This document shows, piece after piece, positions 17,091 through 25,881 of a DNA stretch of 64,000 nucleotides. The DNA comes from Bradyrhizobium septentrionale. GTDB lineage: Bacteria; Pseudomonadota; Alphaproteobacteria; Rhizobiales; Xanthobacteraceae. The DNA is taken from positions 9,380,501 to 9,444,500 of the forward strand of contig NZ_CP088285.1 of assembly GCF_011516645.4 (NCBI RefSeq), read 5' to 3'. Position 1 is the first letter of the stretch; the number at the start of each line of letters is the position of its first letter. The notes under the pieces were generated by a model. That model was given only the letters and a program-made list of their open reading frames with translations. It was not told the origin of the DNA and searched no databases. The position numbers and the translations under genes are program-made.

Positions 17091-18620
17091 CTAAACGCGC
17101 CGGAGCGCGAACAGCCAGCCGCGGCCGAACAGCGTGAGGATCAGCAAGGCATAGACGAAGATGCCCACCGCAATCAGCAGCAGCAGGATCAGCTCGTCGC
17201 GAAGGATCTGCATCGGCGCGAACCACACATAGGCGAAATGCCAGGTCAGCCACAGCGCAAGCGCGAGCAGCACACCGCACAGCGCGAAGGTGCCGAACGA
17301 GCGGATCAGCGCGCGATCGAGCACGAGATAGCCGCGGCGGATCGCGAACATCAAAACGAGCAGCAGATTGACCCAGGCCCCGATCGCGGTCGCGAGCGCG
17401 AGGCCTACCTGTGCTAGCGTGCCGACCAGCGCGATCTTCAGCGCGACGTTGACCGCGACCCCGGTCAGCGCCGCCTTCACCGGCGTTGCGGTATCCTTGC
17501 GGGCATAGAAGGTCGCGACCGCGCTGCGGATCATCACGAACGGGATCAGCCCGACCGCGTAGGCCGCGAGCGTGGCGCCGGCGCTTGCGGCATCGGCCTT
17601 CGAGAACGCGCCGCGGGCGAACATCGCGCGCATGATCGGATCGGCGACGGTCAGGAACGCCGCCACGAACGGCACCGAGAACAGCAGCGTGAAATCGAAG
17701 GCGCGGCGCTGCGCGGCCATGGCGCCGGCGTGGTCGTCGGCGGACAGCCGCCGCGACATCTCCGGCAGCAGCACGGTGCCGATCGCGATTCCGATCACGC
17801 CGATCGGCAATTGGTTGAGGCGGTCGGCATAATACAGTGCCGACAGCGCGCCGGCCGGCAGGAAGGTCGCGATGATGGTGTCGGCGAACAGCGCAACCTG
17901 CGTTCCCATCGAGCCCAGCGTCGCCGGGCCCAGCGCGCGGAAGAAGGCGCGGACGTCCTCGTCGAGCCTCAAGGGCGCGAACCGCGGCAGGCCGCCATGG
18001 CGCGCGAGGTCGCCGGCGAGCAGGAAGTACTGCAGGAAGCCCGAGATCAGAACGCCCCAGGCCGCGGCATGACCGGCGCTGGGGAAGAACGCCGCGAGCG
18101 CCAGCGTCATCATCATGGCGAGGTTGAGCAAGATCGGCGCCGCGGCGGCGCTGGCGAAGCGATGCATCACGTTGAGCATGCCGCCATAGAGCGTCACCAT
18201 CGTGATCAGCAGCAGATAGGGAAAGGTAATCCGCGTCAGCTCGATCGCGAGCTTGCGCTGCGCCGCGTCCTCGGTGAAGCCCGGCGCGAGGATGCTCATC
18301 GCCTGCGGCATGAACGCCATCGCCACCACCAGCAGAATCACCTGCGACGCGAGCAGCAGCGTGAAGATGCGGTCGGCGAACAGCCGCGCCGAGGCTTCGC
18401 CGCGCTCGCCATGGACATGGGCATAGGCCGGCACGAAGGCGGCGTTGAAGGCGCCTTCGGCGAAGATCGCGCGGAAATGATTGGGCAGCCTGAGCGCCAC
18501 GAAGAAGGCGTCGGCGACCGGTCCGGCACCGAGGATCGCCGCGAGCATGATGTCGCGCGCAAATCCGGTCACCCGCGATAGCAGGGTATAGCCGCCGACA
18601 GTGAAGATGCGCCCAAGCAT
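17091..18620 (-). CDS. murJ: Lipid II flippase MurJ (MviN)
   Basis: 509-aa integral membrane protein of the MOP superfamily with about 14 helices, at normal MurJ length. It starts MLGRIFTVGGYTLLSRVTGF, and the characteristic RDIMLAAILGAGPVADAFFVA and FRAIFAEGAFNAAFVP follow. MurJ moves lipid II across the inner membrane for peptidoglycan synthesis. The product ends one base from the end of the convergent GGDEF-EAL gene, leaving no spacer. Position at the edge of the polysaccharide region raises the question of an O-antigen flippase, but the N-terminal motif is specific to MurJ rather than Wzx. Confidence 0.93.
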   Translation of the reverse strand: MLGRIFTVGGYTLLSRVTGFARDIMLAAILGAGPVADAFFVALRLPNHFRAIFAEGAFNAAFVPAYAHVHGERGEASARLFADRIFTLLLASQVILLVVAMAFMPQAMSILAPGFTEDAAQRKLAIELTRITFPYLLLITMVTLYGGMLNVMHRFASAAAAPILLNLAMMMTLALAAFFPSAGHAAAWGVLISGFLQYFLLAGDLARHGGLPRFAPLRLDEDVRAFFRALGPATLGSMGTQVALFADTIIATFLPAGALSALYYADRLNQLPIGVIGIAIGTVLLPEMSRRLSADDHAGAMAAQRRAFDFTLLFSVPFVAAFLTVADPIMRAMFARGAFSKADAASAGATLAAYAVGLIPFVMIRSAVATFYARKDTATPVKAALTGVAVNVALKIALVGTLAQVGLALATAIGAWVNLLLVLMFAIRRGYLVLDRALIRSFGTFALCGVLLALALWLTWHFAYVWFAPMQILRDELILLLLIAVGIFVYALLILTLFGRGWLFALRRV

Positions 18621-18683
18621 CTGCTGCTTCTAGCGCATCATCACCCTAGGTCAAAATGACGTATTCAGGACGTTAGCGATCTA

Positions 18684-18730
18684 GGCATGATCCAGCCCGA
18701 AAACCGGAAGCCACTTTTCGGGATCATGCC
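18684..18730. repeat. Palindromic repeat GGCATGATCC...GGATCATGCC reaching into the aminotransferase gene
   Basis: Perfect 10-bp arms GGCATGATCC (18684-18693) and GGATCATGCC (18721-18730) enclose a second complementary-looking core (CCCGAAAACCGGAAGCC). The right arm supplies the last sense codon and the stop codon of the leftward DegT gene (TGA at 18724-18726). This GATCATGCCCGAAAAG-type repeat is one I recall in many rhizobial genomes. Confidence 0.7.
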
Positions 18731-19875
18731 TGTAGCGCGCTGCGCACAGCCGCGATGACGCGGTCCTGCGTCGCCTCGTCGAGATAGGGGTGCATCGGCA
18801 GGGCGATGACGTCCTTCGACAGCCGTTCGCTGACCGGCAGGCCGCCGTCCGCGACCGGGAAGTGGCTATAGGCCGTCTGCTGGTGGACCGACTTCGGATA
18901 ATAGATCATGGTCGGGACGCCCTGCGCCTTCAAGGCGGCCGCGAAGGCGTCGCGATCGATGCCGTTGGACAGACGGATGGTGTATTGCGCCCACACCGAG
19001 GTGCAGCCCGGAGCAAGCCGCGGCACCGCGACGAGGTTGCCGAGTGCACGCGTATAGCGTTCCGCCACCTTGTTGCGCGCCGCGATCTCGTCGTCGAAGA
19101 TCTTCAGCTTCTCGAGCAGGATCGCCGCCTGCATGGTGTCGAGCCGCGCGGTGAGGCCGAGCCGCACGTTGTCGTACTTGTCGGAGCCCTGGCCGTGGAC
19201 GCGGATACTGCGCAGCGTGCGTGCGAGCTCCTCGTCGTCGGTGAAGATCGCGCCGCCGTCGCCGAAGCAGCCGAGCGGCTTGGCCGGGAAGAAGCTGGTG
19301 CCGGTCGCGAGCCCGAAAGTGCCGAGCTTGCGGTTCTTGTAGGTGGCGCCAAAGCCTTGCGCGGCGTCATCGAGCACGAACAGGCCTTCGGCCTCGGCGA
19401 CCGCGGCGATCGCATCATGATCGGCGCTCTGGCCGAACAGATCGACCGGGATCACGGCAACCGGCTTCAACCCGCGCGCCCGCGCCGTCGCGATGCCGCG
19501 CTTGAGCGAGTTGACGTCGATGTTGAAGGTCTCTTCGTCGACATCGACGAACACCGGCGTCGCGCCGGTCAGCGTCACGACCTCGCCGGTCGCGCAGAAG
19601 GTGAAGGTCGGGCACAGCACCGCATCGCCCGGCCCGACATTCTTCGCCATCAACACCATCAGCAGCGCGTCGGTGCCGCTGGCGCAGCTCACCACATGCT
19701 TGGCGCCGCTATAGTCCGCCAGTGCCTTCTCCAGCGCGGTCACTTCCGGCCCGTTGATGAACTGGCAATGATCGAGCACGCGCGCGACCGCGTCATCGAT
19801 CGACTTGCCGAGCCGCCGGCGCTGCGCGGAGATGTCGATGAAGGGAATGGGCTCAAGCTGCAGGTGCTGGTTCAT
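18724..19875 (-). CDS. DegT/DnrJ/EryC1/StrS sugar aminotransferase
   Basis: 383-aa PLP enzyme transferring an amino group to a keto-nucleotide sugar. The PLP lysine is K199 in SFFPAKPLGC; cofactor contacts SGTDALLM and DDAAQGFGA are present. It begins PIPFIDISAQRRRLG, close to the WbpE branch that makes UDP-3-amino sugars. The next gene upstream (33-bp gap) is a Gfo/Idh oxidoreductase resembling WbpB, the WbpE partner. The WbpA dehydrogenase and WbpD acetyltransferase are not adjacent, so the full 2,3-diamino-sugar pathway is not shown here. The stop codon lies inside a dispersed palindrome. The ATG at 19875 has a GGAG site. Confidence 0.88.
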   Translation of the reverse strand: MNQHLQLEPIPFIDISAQRRRLGKSIDDAVARVLDHCQFINGPEVTALEKALADYSGAKHVVSCASGTDALLMVLMAKNVGPGDAVLCPTFTFCATGEVVTLTGATPVFVDVDEETFNIDVNSLKRGIATARARGLKPVAVIPVDLFGQSADHDAIAAVAEAEGLFVLDDAAQGFGATYKNRKLGTFGLATGTSFFPAKPLGCFGDGGAIFTDDEELARTLRSIRVHGQGSDKYDNVRLGLTARLDTMQAAILLEKLKIFDDEIAARNKVAERYTRALGNLVAVPRLAPGCTSVWAQYTIRLSNGIDRDAFAAALKAQGVPTMIYYPKSVHQQTAYSHFPVADGGLPVSERLSKDVIALPMHPYLDEATQDRVIAAVRSALQA

Positions 19876-19908
19876 GGAGGCTCTTTGCAAATGTTGAATG
19901 ATTGACGG

Positions 19909-20925
19909 TCAGCCGGCGATGCGGCGCGGCCCCTTGCGCAGCGTCGAGGCCGCAGGCCGCGCGGGCGATTCCAGGCAGCGGATCGCGATCTCGAGGCTCG
20001 CCACGCCCTCGTCGCCGGACACCGCCGGCACCTTGCCGCTGCGCACGGCATCGAGGAAGGCGATCAGCTCGGCGCGCAACGGCTCGTCGTGACCGACCGG
20101 CAGATGACGCATCGAATAGCTGCCGTCCGGCTTGAAGCCGAAACATTCGGTGACCTGGCGCGTCAGCAGGTCGCCCATCACATATTTGCCGCGCGTCGCC
20201 ACCGTCACGTTGCGCGCCTTGAACGGCGTCAGCCAGTTGGTGTTGATGTGGGCGAGCACGCCGGAGGCCGTGCGGAATTGCAGCAGCGCGATGTCCTCGC
20301 GCTCGGCGACCGCGCTCGAGAGCTGCGGCTGCACCTCGACGATGTCGGACTCGGTGAACCAGCGGATCAGGTCGATGTCGTGCACGGCGAGATCGATCAC
20401 GACGCCGACATTGGACATCCGCGGCGGGAACGGGCCGACCCGGGTGATGCCGATCGACAGGATGTCCTCGCCCGAGATCGCCTGCTTGATCGCGGCGACC
20501 GCCGGATTGAAACGCTCGACATGGCCGACCATCAGCGTGACGCCGGCCTTCTCGGCGGCGGCGACGATCTCGCGCCCCTCCTCGACCGTGGACGCGACCG
20601 GCTTCTCGACCATGATATGGATGTTGCGCGCGATGCAGGCGAGCGCGATCTCGTGATGCAGATGGGTGGGCGCTGCGATCGTCACCGCATCGACGCCCTC
20701 GGCGAGCAGTTGATCGAGGCTCTCGAAGGCGCGGCAGCCGACCAGGTCGATGGCGCGCGTGCGGTGTTCGGGCAGCGGATCGACGATGCCGACCAGCATG
20801 ACGCCGGGCAGTCCGGCCAGCACGCGGGCATGGTTGCTGCCCATCACGCCGGCGCCGATCACGCCGACGCGCAATACGCGGCCGATATCGGCCTTCGCGC
20901 CGGCTGCGGACACTTTTGCATTCAT
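19909..20925 (-). CDS. Gfo/Idh/MocA-family NAD(P)-dependent oxidoreductase (WbpB-like)
   Basis: 338-aa oxidoreductase. The Rossmann motif GVIGAGVMGSNHARVL lies at residues 21-36, the family catalytic EKP at 107-109 (MVEKPVA), and the C-terminal substrate domain carries the histidine segment VIDLAVHDIDLIRWF. It sits 33 bp upstream of the DegT aminotransferase gene in the same direction. This pairing matches oxidation of a nucleotide-sugar C3 hydroxyl followed by transamination, as in WbpB/WbpE. That substrate is inferred from context; the family also includes many sugar and inositol dehydrogenases. Confidence 0.85.
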   Translation of the reverse strand: MNAKVSAAGAKADIGRVLRVGVIGAGVMGSNHARVLAGLPGVMLVGIVDPLPEHRTRAIDLVGCRAFESLDQLLAEGVDAVTIAAPTHLHHEIALACIARNIHIMVEKPVASTVEEGREIVAAAEKAGVTLMVGHVERFNPAVAAIKQAISGEDILSIGITRVGPFPPRMSNVGVVIDLAVHDIDLIRWFTESDIVEVQPQLSSAVAEREDIALLQFRTASGVLAHINTNWLTPFKARNVTVATRGKYVMGDLLTRQVTECFGFKPDGSYSMRHLPVGHDEPLRAELIAFLDAVRSGKVPAVSGDEGVASLEIAIRCLESPARPAASTLRKGPRRIAG

Positions 20926-21171
20926 ATCGTAGACCCCAAGTGACGTTCTGGCGGTTGTCCCGGGCTTCTCGCAGAGCCACCCCTGGCTCAGGCGGAATCA
21001 GGACCCCTATTCCCGATCTGCGCCTCCGGCGCAAATCACCCCGCTTCGTTGGCAGCCGCTATAGCACGGCGCCCCAAATGTGGCGAATGCCAACAACGAA
21101 ATCCGGACACGTTTTGATTCAAAGAGTTACATCGTCCCGCGGCTCATGGACGGCACGGGAACCGGCTCGCC

Positions 21172-22584
21172 TCAGGTGCGCTGATAGTCGTCCTCGATGC
21201 GGATGATGTCGTCCTCGCCGAGATAGCTGCCGGTCTGCACCTCGATCAGCTCGAGCTGAATCTTGCCGGGGTTCTCCAGCCGATGCACCGCGCCGATCGG
21301 GATGTAGATCGATTCGTTCTCATGCACCGTCTTGATTAGCTCGTTGACGGTGACCTGCGCGGTGCCGCGCACCACGATCCAGTGCTCGGAGCGGTGATGG
21401 TGCTTTTGCAAGGAGAGCCGCCCGCCCGGGCGGACGATGATGCGCTTGACCTGGTGGCGGTCGCCATTGTCGACCGACTGATAGGAGCCCCAGGGGCGAT
21501 GCACCTTGATGTGGTTCTCGGTCACCTCGGGCGCCGCAACCTTCAGCTTTGCGACCAGCCGCTTCAGCCCGTTGGCGTCCTTCTGGCGCGACACCAGCAC
21601 GGCGTCCTGGGTCGCGACCACGACGAGATCGTCGACGCCTTCGAGCGCGACCAGCGCCCGGTCGGTCGTGACGTTGCAGTTGCGGGAGTCCTCGAACACG
21701 GCGGTGCCGCGCGCGGCATTGCCCAGGCTGTCCTTGTCGGACAGCTCCCAGACCTGGCGCCACGAGCCGATGTCGGACCAGCCGCACGCCACCGGCACCA
21801 CCGCAGCATGCGATGTCTTCTCCATGACGGCATAGTCGATCGAGATCGCCTTTGCCGTACCGAAGGCCTGCGCATCGAGCTTGACGAAGCCGAGATCGCG
21901 CGCCGCCGATGCAACCGACAGCTCCACCGAGGCAACGCTGTCGGCATCGACATTGCGATACTCGTCGAGCAGCACGCCGGCACGGAACATGAAGTTGCCG
22001 CTGTTCCAGAGATAGCCCGCATCGATATAGCCCGCCGCCGTCGCGGCATCCGGCTTCTCGACGAATTTCGCCACCGCGCGCACCTCGCCGGCGACCACCT
22101 CGCCTGGGCTGATGTAGCCGTATTCGGTGGCGGGCCGTTCCGGCTTGACGCCGAATGTCACGATGCGGCCGGCTTCCGCGGCAACCAGTCCGCCGCGGCA
22201 CGCGGCGACAAAGGCCTGGGTATCCCGCACCAGATGGTCGGCGGCGAGCGCCAGCACGATCGCCTCGCCGTCACGGCTCTGCGCGAACACCGCACCGGCC
22301 GCAATGGCAGGGCCTGAGTCCCGGCGCATCGGCTCCAGCAGCACATCGGCCTCGCGGCCGATCTCGGCCAGTTGCTCCAGCACCATAAAGCGATAGGCCT
22401 CGTTGGTGATCACGATCGGCCGCTCGAACACGCTGGCGTCCGAGACCCGCAGCAGCGTCTCCTGGAAGGTCGAGCGGGCCCCGAACAGCGACAGGAACTG
22501 CTTCGGATGCACCTCGCGCGACGCCGGCCACAGCCGGGTGCCCGCGCCACCGCACATGATCAGGGGAATAATTCGTCGATCCAT
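21172..22584 (-). CDS. manC: Mannose-1-phosphate guanylyltransferase / mannose-6-phosphate isomerase (type II, bifunctional)
   Basis: 470-aa enzyme supplying GDP-mannose. N-terminal nucleotidyltransferase domain: CGGAGTRLWPAS (residues 11-22) and KFVEKPD. C-terminal cupin-type isomerase domain: RPWGSYQSVDNGDRHQVK, RPGGRLSLQKHHHRSEHW and YIPIGAVHRLENPG. Length matches the AlgA/XanB/ManC/NoeJ family. GDP-mannose feeds mannose, fucose or perosamine sugars in LPS or exopolysaccharide, and mannosyltransferases such as the LpcC-like enzyme at 34.1 kb. No gmd or fcl gene is in the window. About 245 bp of spacer separate it from the Gfo/Idh gene. Confidence 0.93.
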   Translation of the reverse strand: MDRRIIPLIMCGGAGTRLWPASREVHPKQFLSLFGARSTFQETLLRVSDASVFERPIVITNEAYRFMVLEQLAEIGREADVLLEPMRRDSGPAIAAGAVFAQSRDGEAIVLALAADHLVRDTQAFVAACRGGLVAAEAGRIVTFGVKPERPATEYGYISPGEVVAGEVRAVAKFVEKPDAATAAGYIDAGYLWNSGNFMFRAGVLLDEYRNVDADSVASVELSVASAARDLGFVKLDAQAFGTAKAISIDYAVMEKTSHAAVVPVACGWSDIGSWRQVWELSDKDSLGNAARGTAVFEDSRNCNVTTDRALVALEGVDDLVVVATQDAVLVSRQKDANGLKRLVAKLKVAAPEVTENHIKVHRPWGSYQSVDNGDRHQVKRIIVRPGGRLSLQKHHHRSEHWIVVRGTAQVTVNELIKTVHENESIYIPIGAVHRLENPGKIQLELIEVQTGSYLGEDDIIRIEDDYQRT

Positions 22585-22926
22585 CGATGCCTCAAGTCCT
22601 GTCGTGCAAGTCCTGTCGTACCGCCTGCGGACGACATATCAAATCGGCCCCCGGCCACTGAGGCCCGCAGCCTTGTTACCCGGGAAGCACTATCCGAGCG
22701 CTCCCAGATGTCTCGTCGGATGTTACCGGTATTGTAAACCCCGGGGGAGTGTTGGCCATCCCCGTTCCGGCCTCTTTAGCCGCCCCGTCGCGTTTGCCGC
22801 AATAGGGGACCAGTACGGGTATTGCCAGATCGGTGCGAAAACCATACCAAGGCGGCGAATTTGGGCGCGCGAAAGCGTTTTGCGCAGTTTTTGAAACATT
22901 CTGAAAACCTGGCAGCGCGAACAGAA
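22585..22926. other. Intergenic stretch between manC and the YbhN-like gene
   Basis: About 340 bp between divergent genes, with no ORF that I would call and no repeat I recognise. It presumably carries promoters for both flanking genes; no sigma-70-type site stands out. Confidence 0.5.
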
Positions 22927-23892
22927 ATGCGCCGAATCCTGCTTTCGACCGTCAAGATCCTGATCTCGGCTGCGCTGCTCTATTTCTCGCTGCGCAAGGT
23001 TAATCTGTATGACCTTGCCTCACGCATCCAGGTCGAGAGCCTGGGCTGGCTCGGCCTCGCGATCGCGGTCACGTTCCTGCAGATCTTTCTCGGCGTGCTG
23101 CGCTGGCGGGAGATCGGCGTGGAGTGCGGCGCGCCGCTGGAGACCTCCCAGGCGATGCGCTTCAACGTGATCGGCACCTTCTTCAACCAGACGCTTCCGT
23201 CCTCGATCGGCGGCGACGCGGTGCGGCTTTGGCTCGTCGCGCGCGCCGGCGCGGGCTGGCGCGCCGCCACCTATTCGATCTTCGTCGACCGCGCAGTCGG
23301 GTTGATCGCGCTTGCCGTCGTGATCGCCGCTACCCTGCCCTGGAGCTATCGGCTGATCTCCGATCCCCATGGCTGGACCGCATTGCTGCTGTTGGACCTC
23401 GCCGGACTGGCGGCCGGATTTGGCTTCCTGCTGATCGGCGTGTTGCCGTGGCCCTGGCTGGCGCGGTGGTGGGCGACGCATCACATCCATGCCTGCGCCG
23501 TGATCGCGAACCGGGTGCTGTTCAGCCGTGCGCATGGATTGAAGGTGGCAACCCTCTCGATCGCCATTCACGTGGTGACCGTCGTGATCGGCTGGTGTGT
23601 GGTGAAGTCGATCGCGGCCCCGGTCACCTTCGGAGAGATCTTCCAGCTGCTGCCGCCGGTGATGCTGATCACGATGATGCCGATCTCGATCGCAGGCTGG
23701 GGCGTGCGCGAGGCCACGATGGCGCTGGCCTTCGGCTATGCCGGACTGATCGCCAATGAGGGCGTCAACGTCTCGCTGTTGTTCGGCGCGGTGACGTTCG
23801 TGGTCGGAGTGTTCGGCGGCCTGGTATGGATCCTGAGCCCGGAAAAGGCCGCCAAGGGCGCCGCGCCGATCGAAGTCCCGGGATCGCAATAG
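22927..23892 (+). CDS. Lysylphosphatidylglycerol synthase TM-region / UPF0104 (YbhN-like) membrane protein
   Basis: 321-aa integral membrane protein with about eight helices, matching the LPG_synthase_TM (UPF0104) family: N-terminal LISAALLYFSLRKVN, the conserved FNVIGTFFNQTLPSSIGGDA, and VDRAVGLIAL. In polysaccharide loci such proteins are often encoded next to glycosyltransferases and are proposed to transport or scramble lipid-linked intermediates; the function here is unproven. There is no aminoacyl-transferase (MprF) domain. The start at 22927 is favoured over open codons further up, which encode a polar non-conserved stretch. A WecA-like transferase gene follows after 31 bp. Confidence 0.85.
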   Translation: MRRILLSTVKILISAALLYFSLRKVNLYDLASRIQVESLGWLGLAIAVTFLQIFLGVLRWREIGVECGAPLETSQAMRFNVIGTFFNQTLPSSIGGDAVRLWLVARAGAGWRAATYSIFVDRAVGLIALAVVIAATLPWSYRLISDPHGWTALLLLDLAGLAAGFGFLLIGVLPWPWLARWWATHHIHACAVIANRVLFSRAHGLKVATLSIAIHVVTVVIGWCVVKSIAAPVTFGEIFQLLPPVMLITMMPISIAGWGVREATMALAFGYAGLIANEGVNVSLLFGAVTFVVGVFGGLVWILSPEKAAKGAAPIEVPGSQ

Positions 23893-23923
23893 CGAGTCCC
23901 AGGATCACAATAACCGGACCAGA

Positions 23924-24934
23924 ATGAGCGCTTTCGAAATCCTCCTGTCGTTGATCGCAGCGGCTCTCGCCGCAGCGATCTCGGCCGTCCTGATCCAGGC
24001 GACGCGGCCACTGCTGCTGCGTGTGGCGCTGGCGAAACCGAATGCGCGCTCGTCGCACCGCGTTCCGACCCCGCAGGGCGCCGGCATCGCGGTCACCGCA
24101 GCCACGCTGCTCGCGGGCGGCATCGTCATCGCCCTCACCGGATCGCCGGACCTGACTATTCCATTCACGGTGTTCGCGTCCTGCCTATTCATCGCGGTGG
24201 TCGGTTTTGTCGACGACATCCGCTCGCTGCCCGTCGTGCCGCGGCTGTTGCTGCAGGCGGCCGCCGTCGCGGCCGTGGTGTTCTCGGCGCCGGATGATCT
24301 CAGGCTCGTTCCGGCCTGCCCGATCTGGCTCGAACGCGGCCTGCTGCTGATCGCAGGCCTCTGGTTCGTGAACCTCGTCAATTTCATGGACGGGCTCGAC
24401 CTGATGACGGCGGCCGAGGCCGTGCCGATCACGGTGGCGGTCGCCCTGCTCGGCAGTTTTGGCCATGTCGGCGCCGCACCCGCGCTGATCGCGGCGGCGC
24501 TGTGCGGCGCGCTGCTCGGCTTCGCGCCGTTCAACCGGCCGGTCGCAAAGATATTCCTTGGCGATGTCGGCAGCCTGCCGATCGGCTTGCTGCTCGGCTG
24601 GTGCCTGCTCGAGCTTGCCTTGCACCAGCAGTTCGCCGCCGCGCTGCTGCTGCCGCTGTATTATCTGACGGATGCGACGGTCACGCTGTTCCGCCGCATG
24701 GCGCGGCGCGAGCCATTCTGGGCCGCGCATCGCTCGCACTTCTATCAGCGCGCGACCGACAACGGATTCACGGTATGGCGCGTCGTCGGCGAGGTCTTTG
24801 CGCTCAACCTCGTGCTGGCGCTGCTCGCATTCGCCTCGGTCGGCCTCAATTCCCTCAGCGCGGACATCGCCCTGCTGCTGGCCGGCGGGCTCGCCGTCGG
24901 TTGGCAGCTGCGCCGGTTCTCGCGACGGCTCTGA
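23924..24934 (+). CDS. WecA/WbpL-type polyprenyl-phosphate N-acetylhexosamine-1-phosphate transferase
   Basis: 336-aa polytopic PNPT-family enzyme (about 10-11 helices) that begins O-antigen assembly by moving a sugar-1-phosphate from a UDP-sugar to undecaprenyl phosphate. Catalytic/Mg motifs: VGFVDDIRSLP, NLVNFMDGLDLM, FLGDVGSLP and the cytoplasmic histidine loop AHRSHFYQRA. The N-terminal ARSSHRVPTPQGAGIA loop is typical of WbpL/WreU-like members. Adjacent WbpV-like and WbpM-like genes suggest the sugar is N-acetyl-quinovosamine or N-acetyl-fucosamine rather than GlcNAc (inference). It is convergent with the epimerase gene, with a 5-bp spacer. Confidence 0.88.
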   Translation: MSAFEILLSLIAAALAAAISAVLIQATRPLLLRVALAKPNARSSHRVPTPQGAGIAVTAATLLAGGIVIALTGSPDLTIPFTVFASCLFIAVVGFVDDIRSLPVVPRLLLQAAAVAAVVFSAPDDLRLVPACPIWLERGLLLIAGLWFVNLVNFMDGLDLMTAAEAVPITVAVALLGSFGHVGAAPALIAAALCGALLGFAPFNRPVAKIFLGDVGSLPIGLLLGWCLLELALHQQFAAALLLPLYYLTDATVTLFRRMARREPFWAAHRSHFYQRATDNGFTVWRVVGEVFALNLVLALLAFASVGLNSLSADIALLLAGGLAVGWQLRRFSRRL

Positions 24935-24939
24935 TCGCG

Positions 24940-25881
24940 TCAGATATCGGTCCGGCTCAGCGCGCGCCGCAGCCCCTCGTCGAGGCTGATCGGCTGCTGC
25001 CATCCGGTGCTCGCGACCTTGGAGAGATCGAGTTCGAGCGAGGCGAACAAGCTGTCATAGGCTTCCTTGCGGCCGCTGATCCCGAGCAGCACCTTCAACA
25101 GCGGCTGCGGCAGCCAGAACAGGCGCGGCGAGGTTTGCGCCGCGCGGGCAAGGCGCTCGACGAACTCCCGCGTCGAAACCTGCTCGCGGTCAGCCACCAG
25201 GAACACCTCGAAATCATGTCCCGGTTGCAACAACCGATGCAGGATGAACGACGCCAGGTTTTCCGCCGACAGGAACGCGCGGCGATTCTTCACATAAGCG
25301 AGCGGCAGCGGCATGCGATTCATCACCGCGCGCTTGAGCAGGTCGAAGTTTCCCTTCGCGCCGGCGCCGTAGATCAGCGGCGGCCTGATCACGGTGACCC
25401 GCATGCCGCTGCCCGGCACGATTTCCTTCAAGCCGACCTCGGCGGCCGCCTTCGAGTTTCCGTAAAGACCGCGCGGCGTCAGGACATCGTCCTCGCGATA
25501 CGGCGGACGCCCGTAATTGCTGCGCCCATGCACCAGGATCGTGCTGACGAAAATGAAATCCCGGACGCCGGCAGCGGCCGCCGAACGCGCCAGATGCAGC
25601 GTGCCCTCGATGTTGACGTTGCGGTAGAGCTCGATCGCCTGTTCGTCGGACTGCTGGTGAACGCGGGCCGCAAGATGAACCACGGCGTCGACGCCATCGA
25701 GCGCGGCGCGCCAATCGGTGGCCGGGCTGAGCGAGCCGATCGCCACGTCGTTTGCATCCTGCGGCGGGGTCCGCACCGCGCGCCGCACCAGCCAGCCGTT
25801 GCGCGCCAGCACCGGCACCACATGGCGACCGACGAAGCCGCTCGCGCCCGTCACCAGAACCGTCCGCCGACCATCCTTCAT
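24940..25881 (-). CDS. NAD-dependent epimerase/dehydratase, WbpV/WreQ-like 4-keto-sugar reductase
   Basis: 313-aa short-chain (extended) nucleotide-sugar enzyme. NAD motif GASGFVGRH near the N-terminus, HLAARVHQ, SSTI-like VSTILVHG, and catalytic YGNSK (YxxxK). The HLAARVHQ segment followed by AIELYRNVNIEGTLHLA is typical of the WbpV/WreQ group, which reduces UDP-4-keto-6-deoxy-GlcNAc to UDP-QuiNAc or related sugars; other members are UDP-GlcNAc 4-epimerases. Its ATG overlaps the upstream glycosyltransferase stop by 4 bp (25878-25881), so the two form one operon with the WbpM-like gene behind them. Exact reaction inferred from this context. Confidence 0.8.
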   Translation of the reverse strand: MKDGRRTVLVTGASGFVGRHVVPVLARNGWLVRRAVRTPPQDANDVAIGSLSPATDWRAALDGVDAVVHLAARVHQQSDEQAIELYRNVNIEGTLHLARSAAAAGVRDFIFVSTILVHGRSNYGRPPYREDDVLTPRGLYGNSKAAAEVGLKEIVPGSGMRVTVIRPPLIYGAGAKGNFDLLKRAVMNRMPLPLAYVKNRRAFLSAENLASFILHRLLQPGHDFEVFLVADREQVSTREFVERLARAAQTSPRLFWLPQPLLKVLLGISGRKEAYDSLFASLELDLSKVASTGWQQPISLDEGLRRALSRTDI

